Below are positions 23,104-36,240 of a DNA stretch of 64,000 nucleotides, piece after piece. Below the pieces are notes generated by a model. That model did no database searches. It saw only the letters and a program-made list of their open reading frames with translations, and had not been told where the DNA came from. Source of the stretch: Hormiphora californensis (Eukaryota > Ctenophora > Tentaculata > Cydippida > Pleurobrachiidae); assembly GCA_020137815.1 (NCBI GenBank), contig CM035351.1, positions 7,953,743 through 8,017,742 on the forward strand. The letters are read 5' to 3'. Position 1 is the stretch's first letter; every line of letters begins with the position of its first letter. The position numbers and the translations under genes were made by a program.

Positions 23104-24047
23104 GGGGGGAATACCGCGCTGGGGGGGAATACATAATCAATCATATCTCCGGTTCCAGATAAGGTACAGAAATCGTTTTGGTAGCGTTGGAAAGAGGAAG
23201 ATAACAGCTTTCAAATGCAACCGGTTTCATGTCTCTATCTTATCAGGAACAGGAGATATGAACCAAACTCCGCAAAATCGAGTGCGGTAAAATAAAAAAT
23301 TCGAGATTTTAATTCAAATTTGAAACAAAGTGTCCCTGCAGGGACCTGTGACGTCACTTTTTGAAAACAACCAATCTTTGAACGGCTATTGCTCAGCCTC
23401 CTCAAGTCCAATTAACTTCTCTCAAAAACAGCAAGGTAGATAATTGTCAGATCTAACATCTAGTGAAAGAATCAAGCAAAACGGACTTCAGGGGCCAAAG
23501 TTATAAGCACCGCCGTTTTTTCGCTCGCAAAGTTATTTTCGACCCAGCCGGGCTCAGGCCAAACGCGCGCGCGGCATTCCCTCCAGTCCCCTCGTTGCGG
23601 GGGTGCGCGCATGAGGGGGCTGCAGCGCATTCCAACTCATTTTTTGAACAAAAAAAATGTGACACGAAGGAATTTTCAATTCGAATCTGATATAATCTGT
23701 CATGTCGCGCGCATAATAAAGCAAACGCGCGGCGCGGCATTGATTTGCGCGCCAAGAAATTACGTCAATTTTTAATCTCTCAATTTTGTGTTTCGACGTG
23801 TTACCCGACGTCAACGTGATGAATATTCGAAGTGAAAAAAAGAAGATTTGATATAAAATATTTAATTCACAATACACGAAATATGAATCCAAAAATATTT
23901 AGAGTTCTCAATTTTAATTACGATGCAAAAATACGATGCTAATGCTTACTTGAACTTCAAGTTTGAACTCGATACAATAGTCTCTTAGTCTTAGTCTTCA
24001 TTACGAAGAGAATTAAAAAACACCATCAACTATACAATTCTTCAAGT

Positions 24048-25141
24048 TCAAAGTTTTACATTTTTGCCACTTATTTTGGTAATCAGATTGTCCAAACGGT
24101 CCACGCACTTATCATTCCTGACGAGGTGTACTCCGTTACTTTTAGCTGATCTAGTTAGACTGGGTGATCTGATCACGGGTGGTGGTACCACCGTGACAGG
24201 AGGGGGTACAGGTCCACCCCCGCGGTGTCCAGGTTTAGGTGTTCCCGGGGTACCCGCTCTCCTCATCCCACTATGTGGCCACATCTTCCTCCCATTCACC
24301 TTTACCAGGGCCCTCAACCTAGCCTTCCTTCCTATCAACTTCTCAGGGTCATAAAAGTGGCTACTAGATAACTTCCCCTGGGCGTTACAGATGTAATAGT
24401 AGGCCCCCGAACTAAGTAGTGTTGTGCTCGGATTCTCATATATCACAGGGGGGTTCTCATTATCAAAACTTGATCTGCTGGCCCTCTGCTCTTTATCATC
24501 CACTATTGTGTACTTCTGGACTTGCCGGGATTCCGTCTCGTAGGCCCGGTTAAACTTGGAGATAACAACCGTCATGGGTAGGGTGAGGACCACCATAGAG
24601 ATGATCATCAGGATAGATCCGAAAAACTGAGAGGGAGAGGAGGAGATTAGGGTAGGAGTTACAGCGGGGAATAACTCATTGAAAATAGAGTCGCACTGTG
24701 TCACACTATCAACTTGTTTTGTTGAGAAAGTATTGTGTGAGAAAGATTGTTCGAACAACCTACCCTTCCAATGATAGTTTCAGGATACACGTCTCCATAG
24801 CCCACTGTAGTAATCGTGACCATGCTCCACCAAAGACCCTGCAGATGGATAGGGGGTTTATTAGATGAGGGAGTTTAGATGGGGGGGAGTTAGAATGGGG
24901 TTTAATCTTGTTGTGTGGCATACTATTGTGAGTAAGATATGAGAAACTGGAATCGAACTGTACCTGCATGATACTGTAAAACTGCTTCTTCTCATGGTCC
25001 TCTCTGTGATCATCTATCTCAGCGAAGTAGATAACAGACCCAAACAGGATCAGGAGTATTCCAGTCAGCATGCCGATCAGGACCAGCTCCTGCCAGGCGT
25101 GGCACACAAACTCAATAATCAGGAACATGTCCGCGAAGTAC
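24048..25141 (-). CDS. Voltage-gated (Kv-type) potassium channel, pore half
   Basis: Three exons in phase 0 or consistent: 24,964-25,141, 24,764-24,838, 24,048-24,626 (stop). The first encodes the S4-S5 linker and S5 (ELVLIGMLTGILLILFGSVIYFAE). The second encodes the pore helix and filter (GLWWSMVTITTVGYGDVYPE); the third S6 with a PMTVVISKFN segment in place of the usual PVP bend, then a basic, Pro-rich cytosolic tail of about 150 residues. TTVGYGD is the K+-selective signature and the S5/pore/S6 order matches Kv channels. S1-S4 and the tetramerisation domain must lie upstream (beyond 25.2 kb), where repeats and poor sequence begin; I could not find them. Subfamily (Shaker, Shab, Shaw or Shal) is not assigned. 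Confidence 0.85.
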
Positions 25142-25231
25142 CTGGGGAATGGGGAGGTGAATATGTTAATAGGGACTGTTAGGGTTGGTAGTTCATTAAA
25201 TGTCCTGGAGAGCTGTAAAAAGATTATATAT

Positions 25232-25480
25232 CCCCTATTCGGGGCCTGGCAAGGCCCCCGACCCGAAAATAACCCAAACACAACCCATCCCCCCTAAAAC
25301 AACAGGGCCGAGCCGACAGGCCCTTAATACCAGATGAAAAAAAACATAAACCATTCGGGGCCTGGCAAGGCCCCCCGACCCGAATATAAACCAAACTCAA
25401 CCCATCCCCCCTAAAACATCCCCCCTAAAACTAAAACAACGGGGCCGAGCCGACAGGCCCTTAATACCAGATGAAAAAAA
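25232..25480 (+). repeat. Tandem pair of about 120-bp GC-rich repeats
   Basis: Two units begin TTCGGGGCCTGGCAAGGCCC and include ACCCATCCCCCCTAAAAC and GGGCCGAGCCGACAGGCCC, then ATGAAAAAAAAC. They are followed by a stretch that is also copied at about 30,490-30,620. Confidence 0.8.
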
Positions 25481-25577
25481 ACCATAGGGGGTTTGGCGAT
25501 GGCCATACCCAAACCTATAAGGGGTAGGACGCGAAAAACAGTCAAAATAAGGGGTATACAGAACTCGGCAATTAGAA

Positions 25578-25843
25578 GGAGTAGAAAGGTGTTCTAGGGT
25601 GCGTTCGAAAGCTCTCGAGGTGCTGAAGTAATTGGAATGTAATTGGAAGTAATTACATGTAATTAAAGGGTAATTACATGTAATTAAAGGGTAATTACAT
25701 GTAATTAAAAGGAGTAGAAAGGTGTTCTAGGGTGCGTTCGAAAGCTCTCGAGGTGCTGAAATAATTGGAATGTAATTGGAAGTAATAACATGTAATTAAA
25801 GGGTAATTACTTGTAATTAAAGGGTAATTACATGTAATTAAAA
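25578..25843 (+). repeat. Tandem pair of about 132-bp repeats
   Basis: Two units start GGAGTAGAAAGGTGTTCTAG and end in runs of TAATTACATGTAATTAAAGGG. The inner unit is itself palindromic (TAATTACATGTAATTA). A degraded copy is at about 30,640-30,785. Confidence 0.8.
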
Positions 25844-26480
25844 GGTCTAAATGACCCAGAATGATAATTTAAACATATTTTGACATATTTGGAGGCCCTG
25901 AGACCAGCGGGTGGCCAAATTTTATCCGGTTACGGGTCGGCTGACGTAAAAACTCCGCGTTTTGGTCGAGATACATACATACGGCTAACTAACTAAAGAC
26001 AAAGATTTCACAGTGCTGAATATAAATGTACAATACAATTGGTTGTCCTAGGTTATGGTTCCTAAAAGATGACACTCCACTTTGTCCCAGGCCAAGATTG
26101 AATTGTTTGATACCACCTCGACTGATGTATCAAGCAATGTACCGCCTCTGAAGTTTAATCTGAACACAATTCACCTGCTGATAACAATGAAGAAACTGGT
26201 CGCTACTAATGAGGTATGAATGAGGCGATATTGAGGTGTTAATGACGGTCGAGGTAGGTAATATATTAACTATGAGATAAAGAAAGTAAATACAACGATA
26301 GTTTTTGGTCAATAAAACTTGTTTCATGTCATGATATCCCACGAAGAGACACCAATCATCAGTAAGATTGATTATTTAAAGATAATAATATAACAACAAA
26401 ACGTTTTGATTCAGCTTTTTTCTTGGATATTTTTGGTCAAACCGCAATTTTAATATTCATATTTTGGGTAAACTTTATCA
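25844..26480. other. Interval without recognised genes
   Basis: AT-rich and non-repetitive. This should be intron or 5' flank of the Kv channel gene, but neither an S1-S4 exon nor a promoter could be recognised. Confidence 0.4.
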
Positions 26481-29400
26481 TTTGTGGTTATCAAAAACAG
26501 AAAAACAGAACATAAAAATTCAGCCGAAACCCGTCTTAATTCCCTGGTCTATTTTCCGGTAGTTCCCTGTTTTGCCACTGCTGGCATGTTTAGGTACATG
26601 TGTTTTGAGATACCCACACTTTTTTTTCCATCATTTGGGGCGAAAAAATGGGATTCATACCGATTTTGGGGGGGAGGAGTGGGGGAAAAGTTTGGGTCCA
26701 CGGAAAATTCACACCCTTACCTATGGGGGGCCCAGCAATGAGGAAGGGAATCCAGCAGCAAACATGATGCGACAAGGAGACCTTGCGACAAAGCGAGTTG
26801 GACGGGGCCCTTCTACCGGGGATTTTTTGGAGGGATACATCGCAACGGACACAAACGACACAAAAAAACACAGGAAATGAATGAAAGTACCCCAACGTAA
26901 CCACCTGGGGGTCACCAAAGAAAAAAACACTTAAATGCGACTGGACTTGCCGTAAAAGACGCTTTTGCCTTTATCTGGTCTAATTGAGAAAAATTCAGAT
27001 CCATTTTTTGGGAAAGGTATACCGGAAAAATTCTTGCCAACCCCCTTTTTTTTCTATTGACCTGGCTACCAGGAACCCCCGAAAAACCTTCACACCCTCT
27101 TTTGCCCCACCCCCCGAAAACCCACCCAACGCTTTTTCAATACCACCCATTTAAACCATTGGAAAATTTTCGAGAAAGGGGGAAGCCACCACGATAAGAC
27201 CCCAACCCCAAAACTCAGCATGGCCAATTTTTTAAATTTTTAGTCCTTTATGACCTCAACTAAGGGCGGTATCGCAGGGCCATAACGGTCCCAGGGAGTC
27301 AAAAACAACCCCCAAAGGGCCATGAAAAGGGGAAAAAGGGGGGGACGAGCTGTTCACACTCCAATAACCGAAAGGGGAATTCCGCAAATCCGGCGATCTG
27401 TTGTCACAGAACCCACCCATGCCCCGTGGTATGCGGAAAGGGGGTGAGAAATAGATTGAGTGAGGACATTCCCAAAGGGATATTTCCCAAAAAACCATCA
27501 TTTTGTTGATGTCTCGCCACATTTCTCCGATTTGGTCCGATGTTTTGATAAAAACCAAAACTAAAAATAAACCCTTAATTCCCAGACAATGAAACTCCCA
27601 AAGTAAAATCAGCAAAAGGGTTTTTTTCGTCAAAACCTTCTTTAATTCATCGTGGGGCCTTTGGGCAGTAAATCTACCCACATTCTGGCTCAAGGCCAAG
27701 AACCGATTTATCGCGCACGGGAAATTTTGTTTTTCATTCCTCCTCATGGGACATGCCCCCCAATCATCAACAAGATCACACCCTTTCAAACAATATGCAA
27801 TTTGTGTTTTTACAAACGAGAAGTTTTTGTGGAAACTCCCCGTGATTTGTGTTTTGATAATCGAATCCCTAAAATTTGGGAAAAAATGATGTTTTGAGTT
27901 TTTTACAAATCGGGGAGGCGGGCCTTACAAGGGAAAAGATGTGTTGTGAAAGGGCCGTACAACTGTAAAAGACGTATGTTCCCCGTCAAGTACCTAAAAT
28001 CATTTTTTCTTAGTCGGAAGAACTAAGCCCTTTGTAAGATTTTTCCCAAAAAACTGAAAAAGTGGTTAAAAGTTTTGGGTTTTTACATTTTGGTCCGCCC
28101 GAGAAGAAGCTTTTCGAGGCCTTTCACAAAAAATGCATTTGTGGGGGTTTTTTCCATGGCTTTTTCGTTTCTATAAAATGCCGGTTTATTGATACTGTTT
28201 TTAGCCGTTGGGAAACCTCCTCGCCCAAATTCCCGCAAAGGACACAAAAGAGAGACTCCCAAAAATTTGGGCTATCCTTTTTTACTAAGAAACTTGGTGC
28301 ATTTTTTCCCAATATTTAATTGTCCTCCTACGTCTTTCCCGCTTTTGCCTAAATTTCTCGTCCTCCCCTTTAGACAGTCGCCACTCCATCCGGCCCAACC
28401 CCCTGGAACCTAAGAACCCCCTGTTTCGGGCAAAAACTGCAAACGCCGACTCTGTGTTTTTTTAAAAAAACACTTTTCCCTTTCGTTCATCCCCCCCAAT
28501 AGCCAGTCTCTTGTCCTCCCCGATGTTTTTTGGATGGGAAGAAAGGTTATGGTCGTGCACCCTCCTGCATGCCATCATCCACGGCCGGGTGTTTTTACAA
28601 AAAACCCTAAATTATACCGGGGGAAAATTTCCCCCGTCGATAAGACTGAACCAGAATTTTCGTGGGGTCTGAACAGTTTTCTGGCCCAAACCCGTTGTAC
28701 AGTATGCTGGCCCATCAAAGGGAATGGGGATATGTTCTGGTGGGGTTGCCTAAAGCACTTGATCCTTGTTGGGGAAAAAAAGGGGTTTTTTGGGGGGGTT
28801 GTGGTACATAAACCCCTCATAAAAATCCCCTGTTGTAGAAACATTTTTTCCACTGGCAGATGCCTCAAGTTAAACGGTAGAAATAATACTGATCTCTGTT
28901 TGCCACACGCCGTACGGGAAACCATCGAAAAAATCTCGTCAACCAACTCACTTAGGGCCGTCTTATTCCCCCAAACACGCTTCATCACAAACACCGTGCA
29001 CAAGCCCCCCTCTTTGTCCTATGTCAAAGTCTCGCCCTCAACGTCGGGGAGAGGGTGTGCTTAAACCCGGGCGGGTCGGTGCCGGGCAATCGGGATGATT
29101 GTGAAACCCGTACTTCTTTCCCACTTTTCCCACACAATTTCCACACAGGGGGGTCCCATTGAAGAGCTCCGTGGGGGGGATGGGGTTAAGTATTTTTTAC
29201 TTCCATGCACGCTGATACGGATTGGGGCATTTGGGCATAATCCGTCACGTATTTTCTTAAAGGATTTTGAAGCAAAGTCAATTTTTTTTTTTTTATTGTG
29301 GGGGATGTTTTGAGACAGTTCATGAACCCCCCCCAGGGTGAATAAAACCCCCTGCACTGATCTCTTTAGGAACCATTGTCACCACTATGGCACACTTCCT

Positions 29401-30199
29401 CTAGGATCGCCTTCGTATGACAATCCTCCCCACAAAGAATGTCATTGTTTTCAAAAAATGTTTATTTTTATCAAATGCCTTCGTTTGGAATTTGGGGGAG
29501 TTGTCAGTTTTGGCTTTTGATTCGACCGCTAAAAACGTGAGGTTTGGAAGCCGACCACTCGTATGTTTTGGGGGACCGTAGCCCCGTATAAAATTTACTA
29601 TACTATTTAAAAAAGGGCCCAAAGGTTGTTAGCAAACCCGTCTTTCGTGTCCCGCCCGCAAAAAAAAAAATTAAAGGTTTTAAAACATAAAAAACTGACC
29701 TATGTGGAAGAAAAGAAAATCGGCCGTTTTTGGGTTTGGTGGTTCAAAATTAATAGAGCACCCGTTTTGCTTAGTCACCGCACCAAAATATTTGTAACTA
29801 AATGTATTATTTGCATTTTTCTTTTATCCCATCAGACGCTGTAATAAGTATGAGAAACAAAGCCTTCGAGTTGGGGGGAGGGTTTTTATTCATTAGCATT
29901 TAAAAAAGTGCTGGGCATCAGAACATTTTTTGGACCCAAAACAGTGCAATATTTAGGTCCGGAGGCCCCTCCCCCCAATTTTTTTTGAAAATAACTGTTT
30001 GCTGAGCTTTATTTTTTCAAAAAAATTATTTTTCTTTGTTTACAAGCCCACCAACGGTATGGCCCTAAAGCATCTAGGCTAAAATTAAATTTTGGGGTTT
30101 TTGGGTTGTTTGGCGTTTGACGCAAATTTTAGGGGGTCCGGGGCCCAAAGGGAGGGGTAAAAATTGGGACTAAATTTTTTAAAATTTATTCGATAAAAA

Positions 30200-30930
30200 A
30201 TTTCAAATTTCGGGGGCCCTGGCAAGGCCCCCCCCGCCCCGAATAAAACCCAAATAAACCCACCCCCCCTAAAACACCCCCCCTAAACTAAAAAAAGGGG
30301 GCCGGGCAGGCAATGAAAAAAAAAAACCATAACCTAACCATTGGGGGGCCGGAAAGGCCCCCCGACCCAAATATAAAACCAAACTCAACCCACCCCCCTA
30401 AACAAGGGGGGCCGACCCGGGCCCTTAACCAAAAAAAAAAACTAAACCAAAACCATAACCATAGATATTTTTAGAGTAAAATTTTTGAAGCCCCCTAAAG
30501 TAGTAGGGTTTTCAGGGCTCTTTTGGAAAGCTCCGGGGGTCCCCGAGTAAGGGGGGTGTGGGCGAGGGCCTTTCCCCAAACCAAAAGGGGTAGGACCAAA
30601 AACATCAAAAAAAAGGGGGTATGCGATCTTGAATTTAGAAGGAGTAGAAAGGTTTTTGGGGTGCGTTCGAAATCTCTCGAGGTGCTGAAGAAATTTGGGA
30701 AAATTAAATTGGGAAAAGGAATTACGAAATTTGGAATAATTACGTAATTACATGTAAAAAAAGGGGTTAATCATGAAATTAAAAGGTCAAAATGACTCCA
30801 AATGACATTTTAAAAAATTTTTGACATTTTTTGGGGGCCCCTGAAGCGGGTGCCAAAATTTAATCCGGTTTGGGGGTCGGTGAGAAAAACCCCGCTTTTG
30901 GGTCGAGATATTTTACACAATTGAATAGCT
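30200..30930 (+). repeat. Damaged copy of the 25.2-26.0 kb repeat block
   Basis: Order and content match the earlier block: GGGCCCTGGCAAGGCCCC, CCCCCCCTAAAACACCCC, the GGAGTAGAAAGG unit, then ATTACATGTAA-type runs and TTTAATCCGGTTTGGGGGTC. Direct orientation, offset about 4.97 kb. Confidence 0.7.
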
Positions 30931-33419
30931 TGATCACTCGGAAGATCCTAAACACCCCGGAGAATCCCCCAAATCAAAGAAGGCCATCTTGACTAAAGAG
31001 TTGAGCGTAGAAGGGGGAGAGATAGGAAATAAATATTTCGCCCGTTAGTTAAAACCCTTTTAAACTAGCCACGGATACCCCCGGATAATCAGATCAATGG
31101 AGAAAAAACCCTGCTTAAAACAACACCATCCAGTACAAAAAGGGGGGTACATTTGGGGTTGGTTGGTAAAGGCGGGTTGTGGGCGGGCTCTTCCCCCGTA
31201 AAAAAGAGATGAATGTTGTGATGACACAATGTCCACCCCAGCCCATACCCCGGCTGCGTAGTACTCGGGGGTCGACCAGGAACGTGGATTTAGTTTTTGG
31301 GGGGTTGGGATGGGCAAATCTTCCTCTTGGAGGGGGGCCTACCTTTTTGGGGCTGGAGACCCCAGTACCCCAGCTCCTTCTTTTAGGGGGTATCTAGTTC
31401 GGTGGGATTCATTTTTGCCTTTTTGATAGAATGTCGTTTGAACTAAAATACTGTCCTTTTTCCAAAGGAGAGAAAGGGCGGGGTGTTATAATTATGGGGT
31501 TTTAGGCCCCGGGGTTTGGGGGGGGGGGGAACTTAAAATACTGCGTCTTGCACAGTACTGAATTTAAAAATGTCACAAAACATGGGGAAAGTTGCTGACA
31601 AGGGTTGGATATTATCGTATTTTTTTTGATCTACCGGTCAAAGAAGAAATGGTTGGGGAGGGGTTTCATATGTTTTTTGAGTCTGGGGGGGGATGCCAGG
31701 AAAAGGTCAGGGTGTAGGAGATAGCTGTGTAAGGAAACTTCCACCAGACACTTTTCCAAAAGTTTCAGGGGGATTAATTTGGGGCCTCTTGTGCCCGTTC
31801 CTGAAAAACGGGGGACTTTTTTAAGTGGGGTACTATATTTCCCCCCTACCCCTAAAAAATTCTACAGTCTAAAGGGTCCCCCCCTCTAATGGGGGATCCG
31901 GAACCCTCACCCCCAATTAGCCCAACTAAAACCGTTCCGTGGGGAAAAGCAGCATTTGACTGAAAAAACATTTCGTGCCCCGACATTCTTTCTTAACAAC
32001 TGAATAAAATTTTTGGGAAAGAAGAAAAAAATTCAAACATATACTAAACTTCAACAAATTGCCTATTTTTTTTCCTTCTTCCGCTATAATTAAAGCATAA
32101 TAACACCATTCTAGTTAGTGTCCTATGAAGCGAAACGAATGATAAAAAAGGACGTAATATAAAAAAAGTTACAGCGGGTACGGTCAAATTTGGCATCCTA
32201 TCTTCTTTTTAAACTTTCTTTTATTGAGCCAAAATGATTAGTGACACGCACACTAAAAAATATTAGCCTTTACTCCCCAGGTTGTCGTACAGAGATAGAT
32301 GGAAAAGATAAGAGACGGGGAGAGCGAGAAGATAGATGGATAATAAGAGAGAGATGGAAGATAGAGAGATAGTGGGGATGGTGAGAAAGGGAAGGAAAGG
32401 GGGGAGTTAGGGTAAAAAAATTCCCGCTTTCCCCCTGAGAAAAAAACCCTAAATCTAGAGGGACAAAAATTAAAATTACCATAAAAATTAAAAAAAAGGG
32501 GGAAAAAAATAGGAACTTTAATTAGTAGAGGTAAATACCAAAAAAGGGGAATTGTCCCCAGCACTTTTGACTCAACAATTCAGCACTATAATGCAATCCT
32601 CAAGTAACAAGAATATATCATCACGACCTGTATAAAATGTGTGACGGCGAGACTAAAAATTGCAGAAGAGGGAAGAGAGAATATTAAAAAGAGGAAAAAA
32701 AAAGAACAAAATAAAGGAATGCCAAGTTACTGGGGGGTTTTTCTCCCGCAACTGATTTTTTAATGCGCCCCACTACCCTTTCAGTACCGAGACCCCCCTA
32801 GTTGCACATGACACATTCCGGTGCTAATTAGCGTTAATTAGTTGGGAATGTGGTGGGGGCCCTGGGCATTTTTCCAATTCACACGTGGTCAACGCATTAA
32901 GATAATGCGTTTTTCTTGGCTTGGGTACGTGCTGGGAAACTTATTTGTTGTTAGGGATGCTGTGCTACCAAGGGGGGAGATGCATTTAAAATTTCTCACG
33001 CCGGTTATCCGGAACAGGAAATAAAAATGAGGGCGATTAATATGTGTGGTAAACCCAAAATTTAAAGCATAACATTCATACCAACAAAACCTTAAACCAG
33101 TTTGATCTCTCTCCATTTTCCCTCTCTTCCTCTCACCAACACATTTTTTTCGGGTAATTTATTTCTCAATCAACTTTCCAGGGGAAAACCATCCAACTCC
33201 CCCATTTGCCACTAATTGACCGGTCTTGGGAACCCGAGACCAATTTGATCCCCAGAGATGAAACTGTTTTCCCCCCTAGACATACACTAGGGAGAGAAAA
33301 AGTGAATTTTAGAAAATGGAAAAATCTTTTTTATGAACATTTTTGGTTAATTTTATTTAATTACACGAATTAAATAAATTCCATATCACTAAAAATATGT
33401 AACAGACCAAAAAACAATC

Positions 33420-35620
33420 TAGTCTATGACTCTATAAATTGTAAAATAAAAAAATCGCAGGATCTCAGAGAGGAGAGAAAAGAGAAATCAGGTAAAAGGT
33501 CCTCCTTTCCAAAACCCACAAAAGGAGCTAAAGTTACTCCCCCCCCAGTCTTGTCCTTTTCCCTTGGGTGCTCAGAGTCCCGTAATATTGGAAAGGGATG
33601 GGGATCTGTTGTTGTCATAAAGGGCTTCATTGCTGCTTGCTGCCGCGCCTGGTTCCCACCTCCTGGAACCTGCGAGGAAGTACAGGGTTAGTCTTTAAAA
33701 AATAGGATTACCAGGTCGAGTTTGGGGCCCGGATATAGGGGTTCAGGTTTAACCCACCAATATTTCCCTTTTTTCATTGCCTCGATCGTCTCCCAACCCC
33801 TCCTCTCCCCAGTAATGGGGGTGCTCCTTTAATGTTTTCTGTTGCTGCTGGAGTGGGCCTGTTTGGGCCCCTGTTGTTCTGTGCTTGTTGTTGCTGCTGG
33901 GGGGCTGTATCAACATGGGACCGAGGCTCCCCATTTCAGGATTTACCTGGTTTCAAAAATGGTTCACGATTGCTACGATCTGAGTTTGTTGGGCCAACTG
34001 AAAACAGAGAAAAGGGGGGGTTTTCAAAAAGGAAAATGGGGTAGGGATTTTGAAAAAATGATTTGGAAAGTATAGCACTTTTTATAAATTGTCAAATGAT
34101 AACCCACCGGCCTATCTAAACAATGACACCACCAAACAAATTTAAAACAAACACCTCACCTGTTGTATCTGGGCGGGTGATGGGACAGGGGGCAGCGCAG
34201 CTGGCAGTAATTCCCCCGGGGCCCGAGCAACCCCCTGTCGTTTTAAATCCTGCATTCCAGGTGGACCCCCCTCCCTCCCCTAAAATCTGCTATCTGTTTT
34301 CTCCGCTGCTTGCTAATTTCCCGATTTCAGCGCACTAACACGGCCCCTCTTCTCAGCTGCGCCCCTTTTCTGCAACTGCTCTCTGTTCACCCCTTTTGTT
34401 CACCACTCTCTGTTCTGCAGCCGCTCTCTGTGCCCGGCGGCCTCCCCTCCGTGCTGCCCTTTTTCCTTTCCGGGGTCGTTGTGCTTAATCTCTGGTTTTT
34501 GTCGTTTTTTCTCCCCATTTCTTTCTCTGAAAACCCGTACTTGTTGCTGTTGTGGGCCGTACTTTTGAAAATGCCGCTCTCTGCTCTGTTCCTATAGTGC
34601 TGCCAGCCTTCCCCCTTTGGGGCTGCTCCACCCGCGCATTAGCAAAAGGGTTCTCGTTCCAGAACCTCCTCGTTGGGCTATAATGTTTTAGTTCTAGGGG
34701 GGGTATTATAGAACCGATTTGAACTGGGGGGAATGCAGATCCCCCCCGACCGCTGATCCCCCTGGGATAGTACGCTTCTCCGGGTGGAACGCAGAGCGAA
34801 CCGAAGCAGACCTGGAAACATGAGATTTCATTTTCAAGACGATATATAATAACAGAGTTTGGGAGTTGAACTGCTCGTAACAAGCTTTAGGACAGAAACA
34901 GACTGAGTGGGGTATTCTCTTCATACTACCCGGCTTGTCCCCTTTTTTTGCCCCTGCTGCTGTTCCTGTGAGCTTTTTGTGCTTGTGTTTCTGTGGGGGT
35001 GTTGTTTGTTGTTGCAACCCCGAACCACTGCAAAACGTTGCTGTTTGCAGCAGTGGAACTTCCTTTTCCGATTTCCCTTACCCCGGGAAACCCCGGTGGG
35101 ATCCCCAAGAAAAAAGTACCAAGGAAAAACCATGTCATTAATAGCAACCTACCTAGAAAAAGCTACCTGCAACCCCCTCTATTGTTTTTTTTAGGGGGGT
35201 ATTGTTTTTGTTTTTTGCCGATACATTTCTTTGTTTTTTTTGCATGGGAGCAGCCTGCTGGGGCCTTTGGGGCTGCTGCTTCTGAAAAAGCCTGCTGCTG
35301 GATACCTTTTACACCTTTTCGCTTGCGGGGTTGTTTGGATCTGTGTAGGGAAAGGAGGGATTGTAACTCTTTCCACTATTAGTTTGGTAACTATGTAACT
35401 AAGGGTTTAACATGGTAACACTCAGTACTTGGGAGGTTTCGGCTGTTGTTGACCCTGTGAGGGTTCAGACTGGAGCCCGGGGAAATCTGGGCCAGGGTTC
35501 CCTGAGGTCTCTTTTAGCGTCTGGTCCCTTTTTTAAAACGGGCCTGGCCTACCTTTTCTTCCCTGCTCTTCAGTACCCCTTCGCCTGGAGAAGGGGCGAT
35601 ATAGTAGAACGAGGGGTCTA
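33420..35620 (-). pseudogene. Gln/Pro-rich coding-like fragments in poor sequence
   Basis: On the minus strand, short pieces read as low-complexity protein: GNQARQQAAMKPFMTTTDPH near 33,640, a Gln run near 33,850, and Pro/Ser/Asn-rich text near 35,430-35,520, some next to AG acceptors. The frame changes every few tens of bases. This may be a real disordered, Gln-rich gene ruined by the consensus; no family can be named. Confidence 0.25.
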
Positions 35621-36001
35621 ATCTAAAAAAACAGAAGTAAAATTTGACTAGCAGAACAGAAATGTGACCAGTGAGACAGAAAATAGAGACAGTGACTGTC
35701 TGGTAATGACCGTGATGTAGTTACTCCGCCACGGTGGTACAATGGGGGTCTCCTCACTAAAATCATAACAAAGGGGGAAAATCCCCAGAAGAAGAGGAAG
35801 AGGGGGGTCTACTGGCCCCTTCTTCCTGAGTCCTGTCCCTCCCCCTCCCTGCTCGTCATCTCACTTTTCCCGCGAGGGGGTTTTGCGCTACTGTTTAATA
35901 AACTTCACTCGGAACCAGGAAAAAAGAGAGTATACCGAACTCACATGATTCAGTCAGGTTTGACTAACTCCTTGTTTTATTTTTGTAACTGTCGTAGCAT
36001 G

Positions 36002-36240
36002 ACCAGAGAGAGCCCAAGCCTGTCATTACAATAGAGAGAAGTACATCAGACAACTAGAGAGAGACATAGTCAGGGAAAAGAGAGAAGTCATAGTCCCTAC
36101 AAATTAAAAAGAGAGATCAGTATCTGACACTAAAGAGAGCGGGGCTAGTCTGACAACTAGAGAGAGGTCAGTAGCATGACAATAGAGAAGAGTCGTAGTC
36201 ATGACAACTAGAGAGAGCTAGTCAGTAGTCATGACAAATA
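36002..36240 (+). repeat. Irregular tandem repeat
   Basis: Imperfect units of about 30 bp around GTCATGACAACTAGAGAGAG, repeated about seven times with variable spacing. Lies in the poor-quality stretch. Confidence 0.5.

Noticed and set aside
24064-24354. Plus-strand open frame over the Kv channel tail
   Set aside because: Antisense shadow of the last Kv exon.
27256-27789. 177-aa and similar frames within 26.5-40 kb
   Set aside because: Sequence quality is poor and none shows a domain or consistent splice structure.
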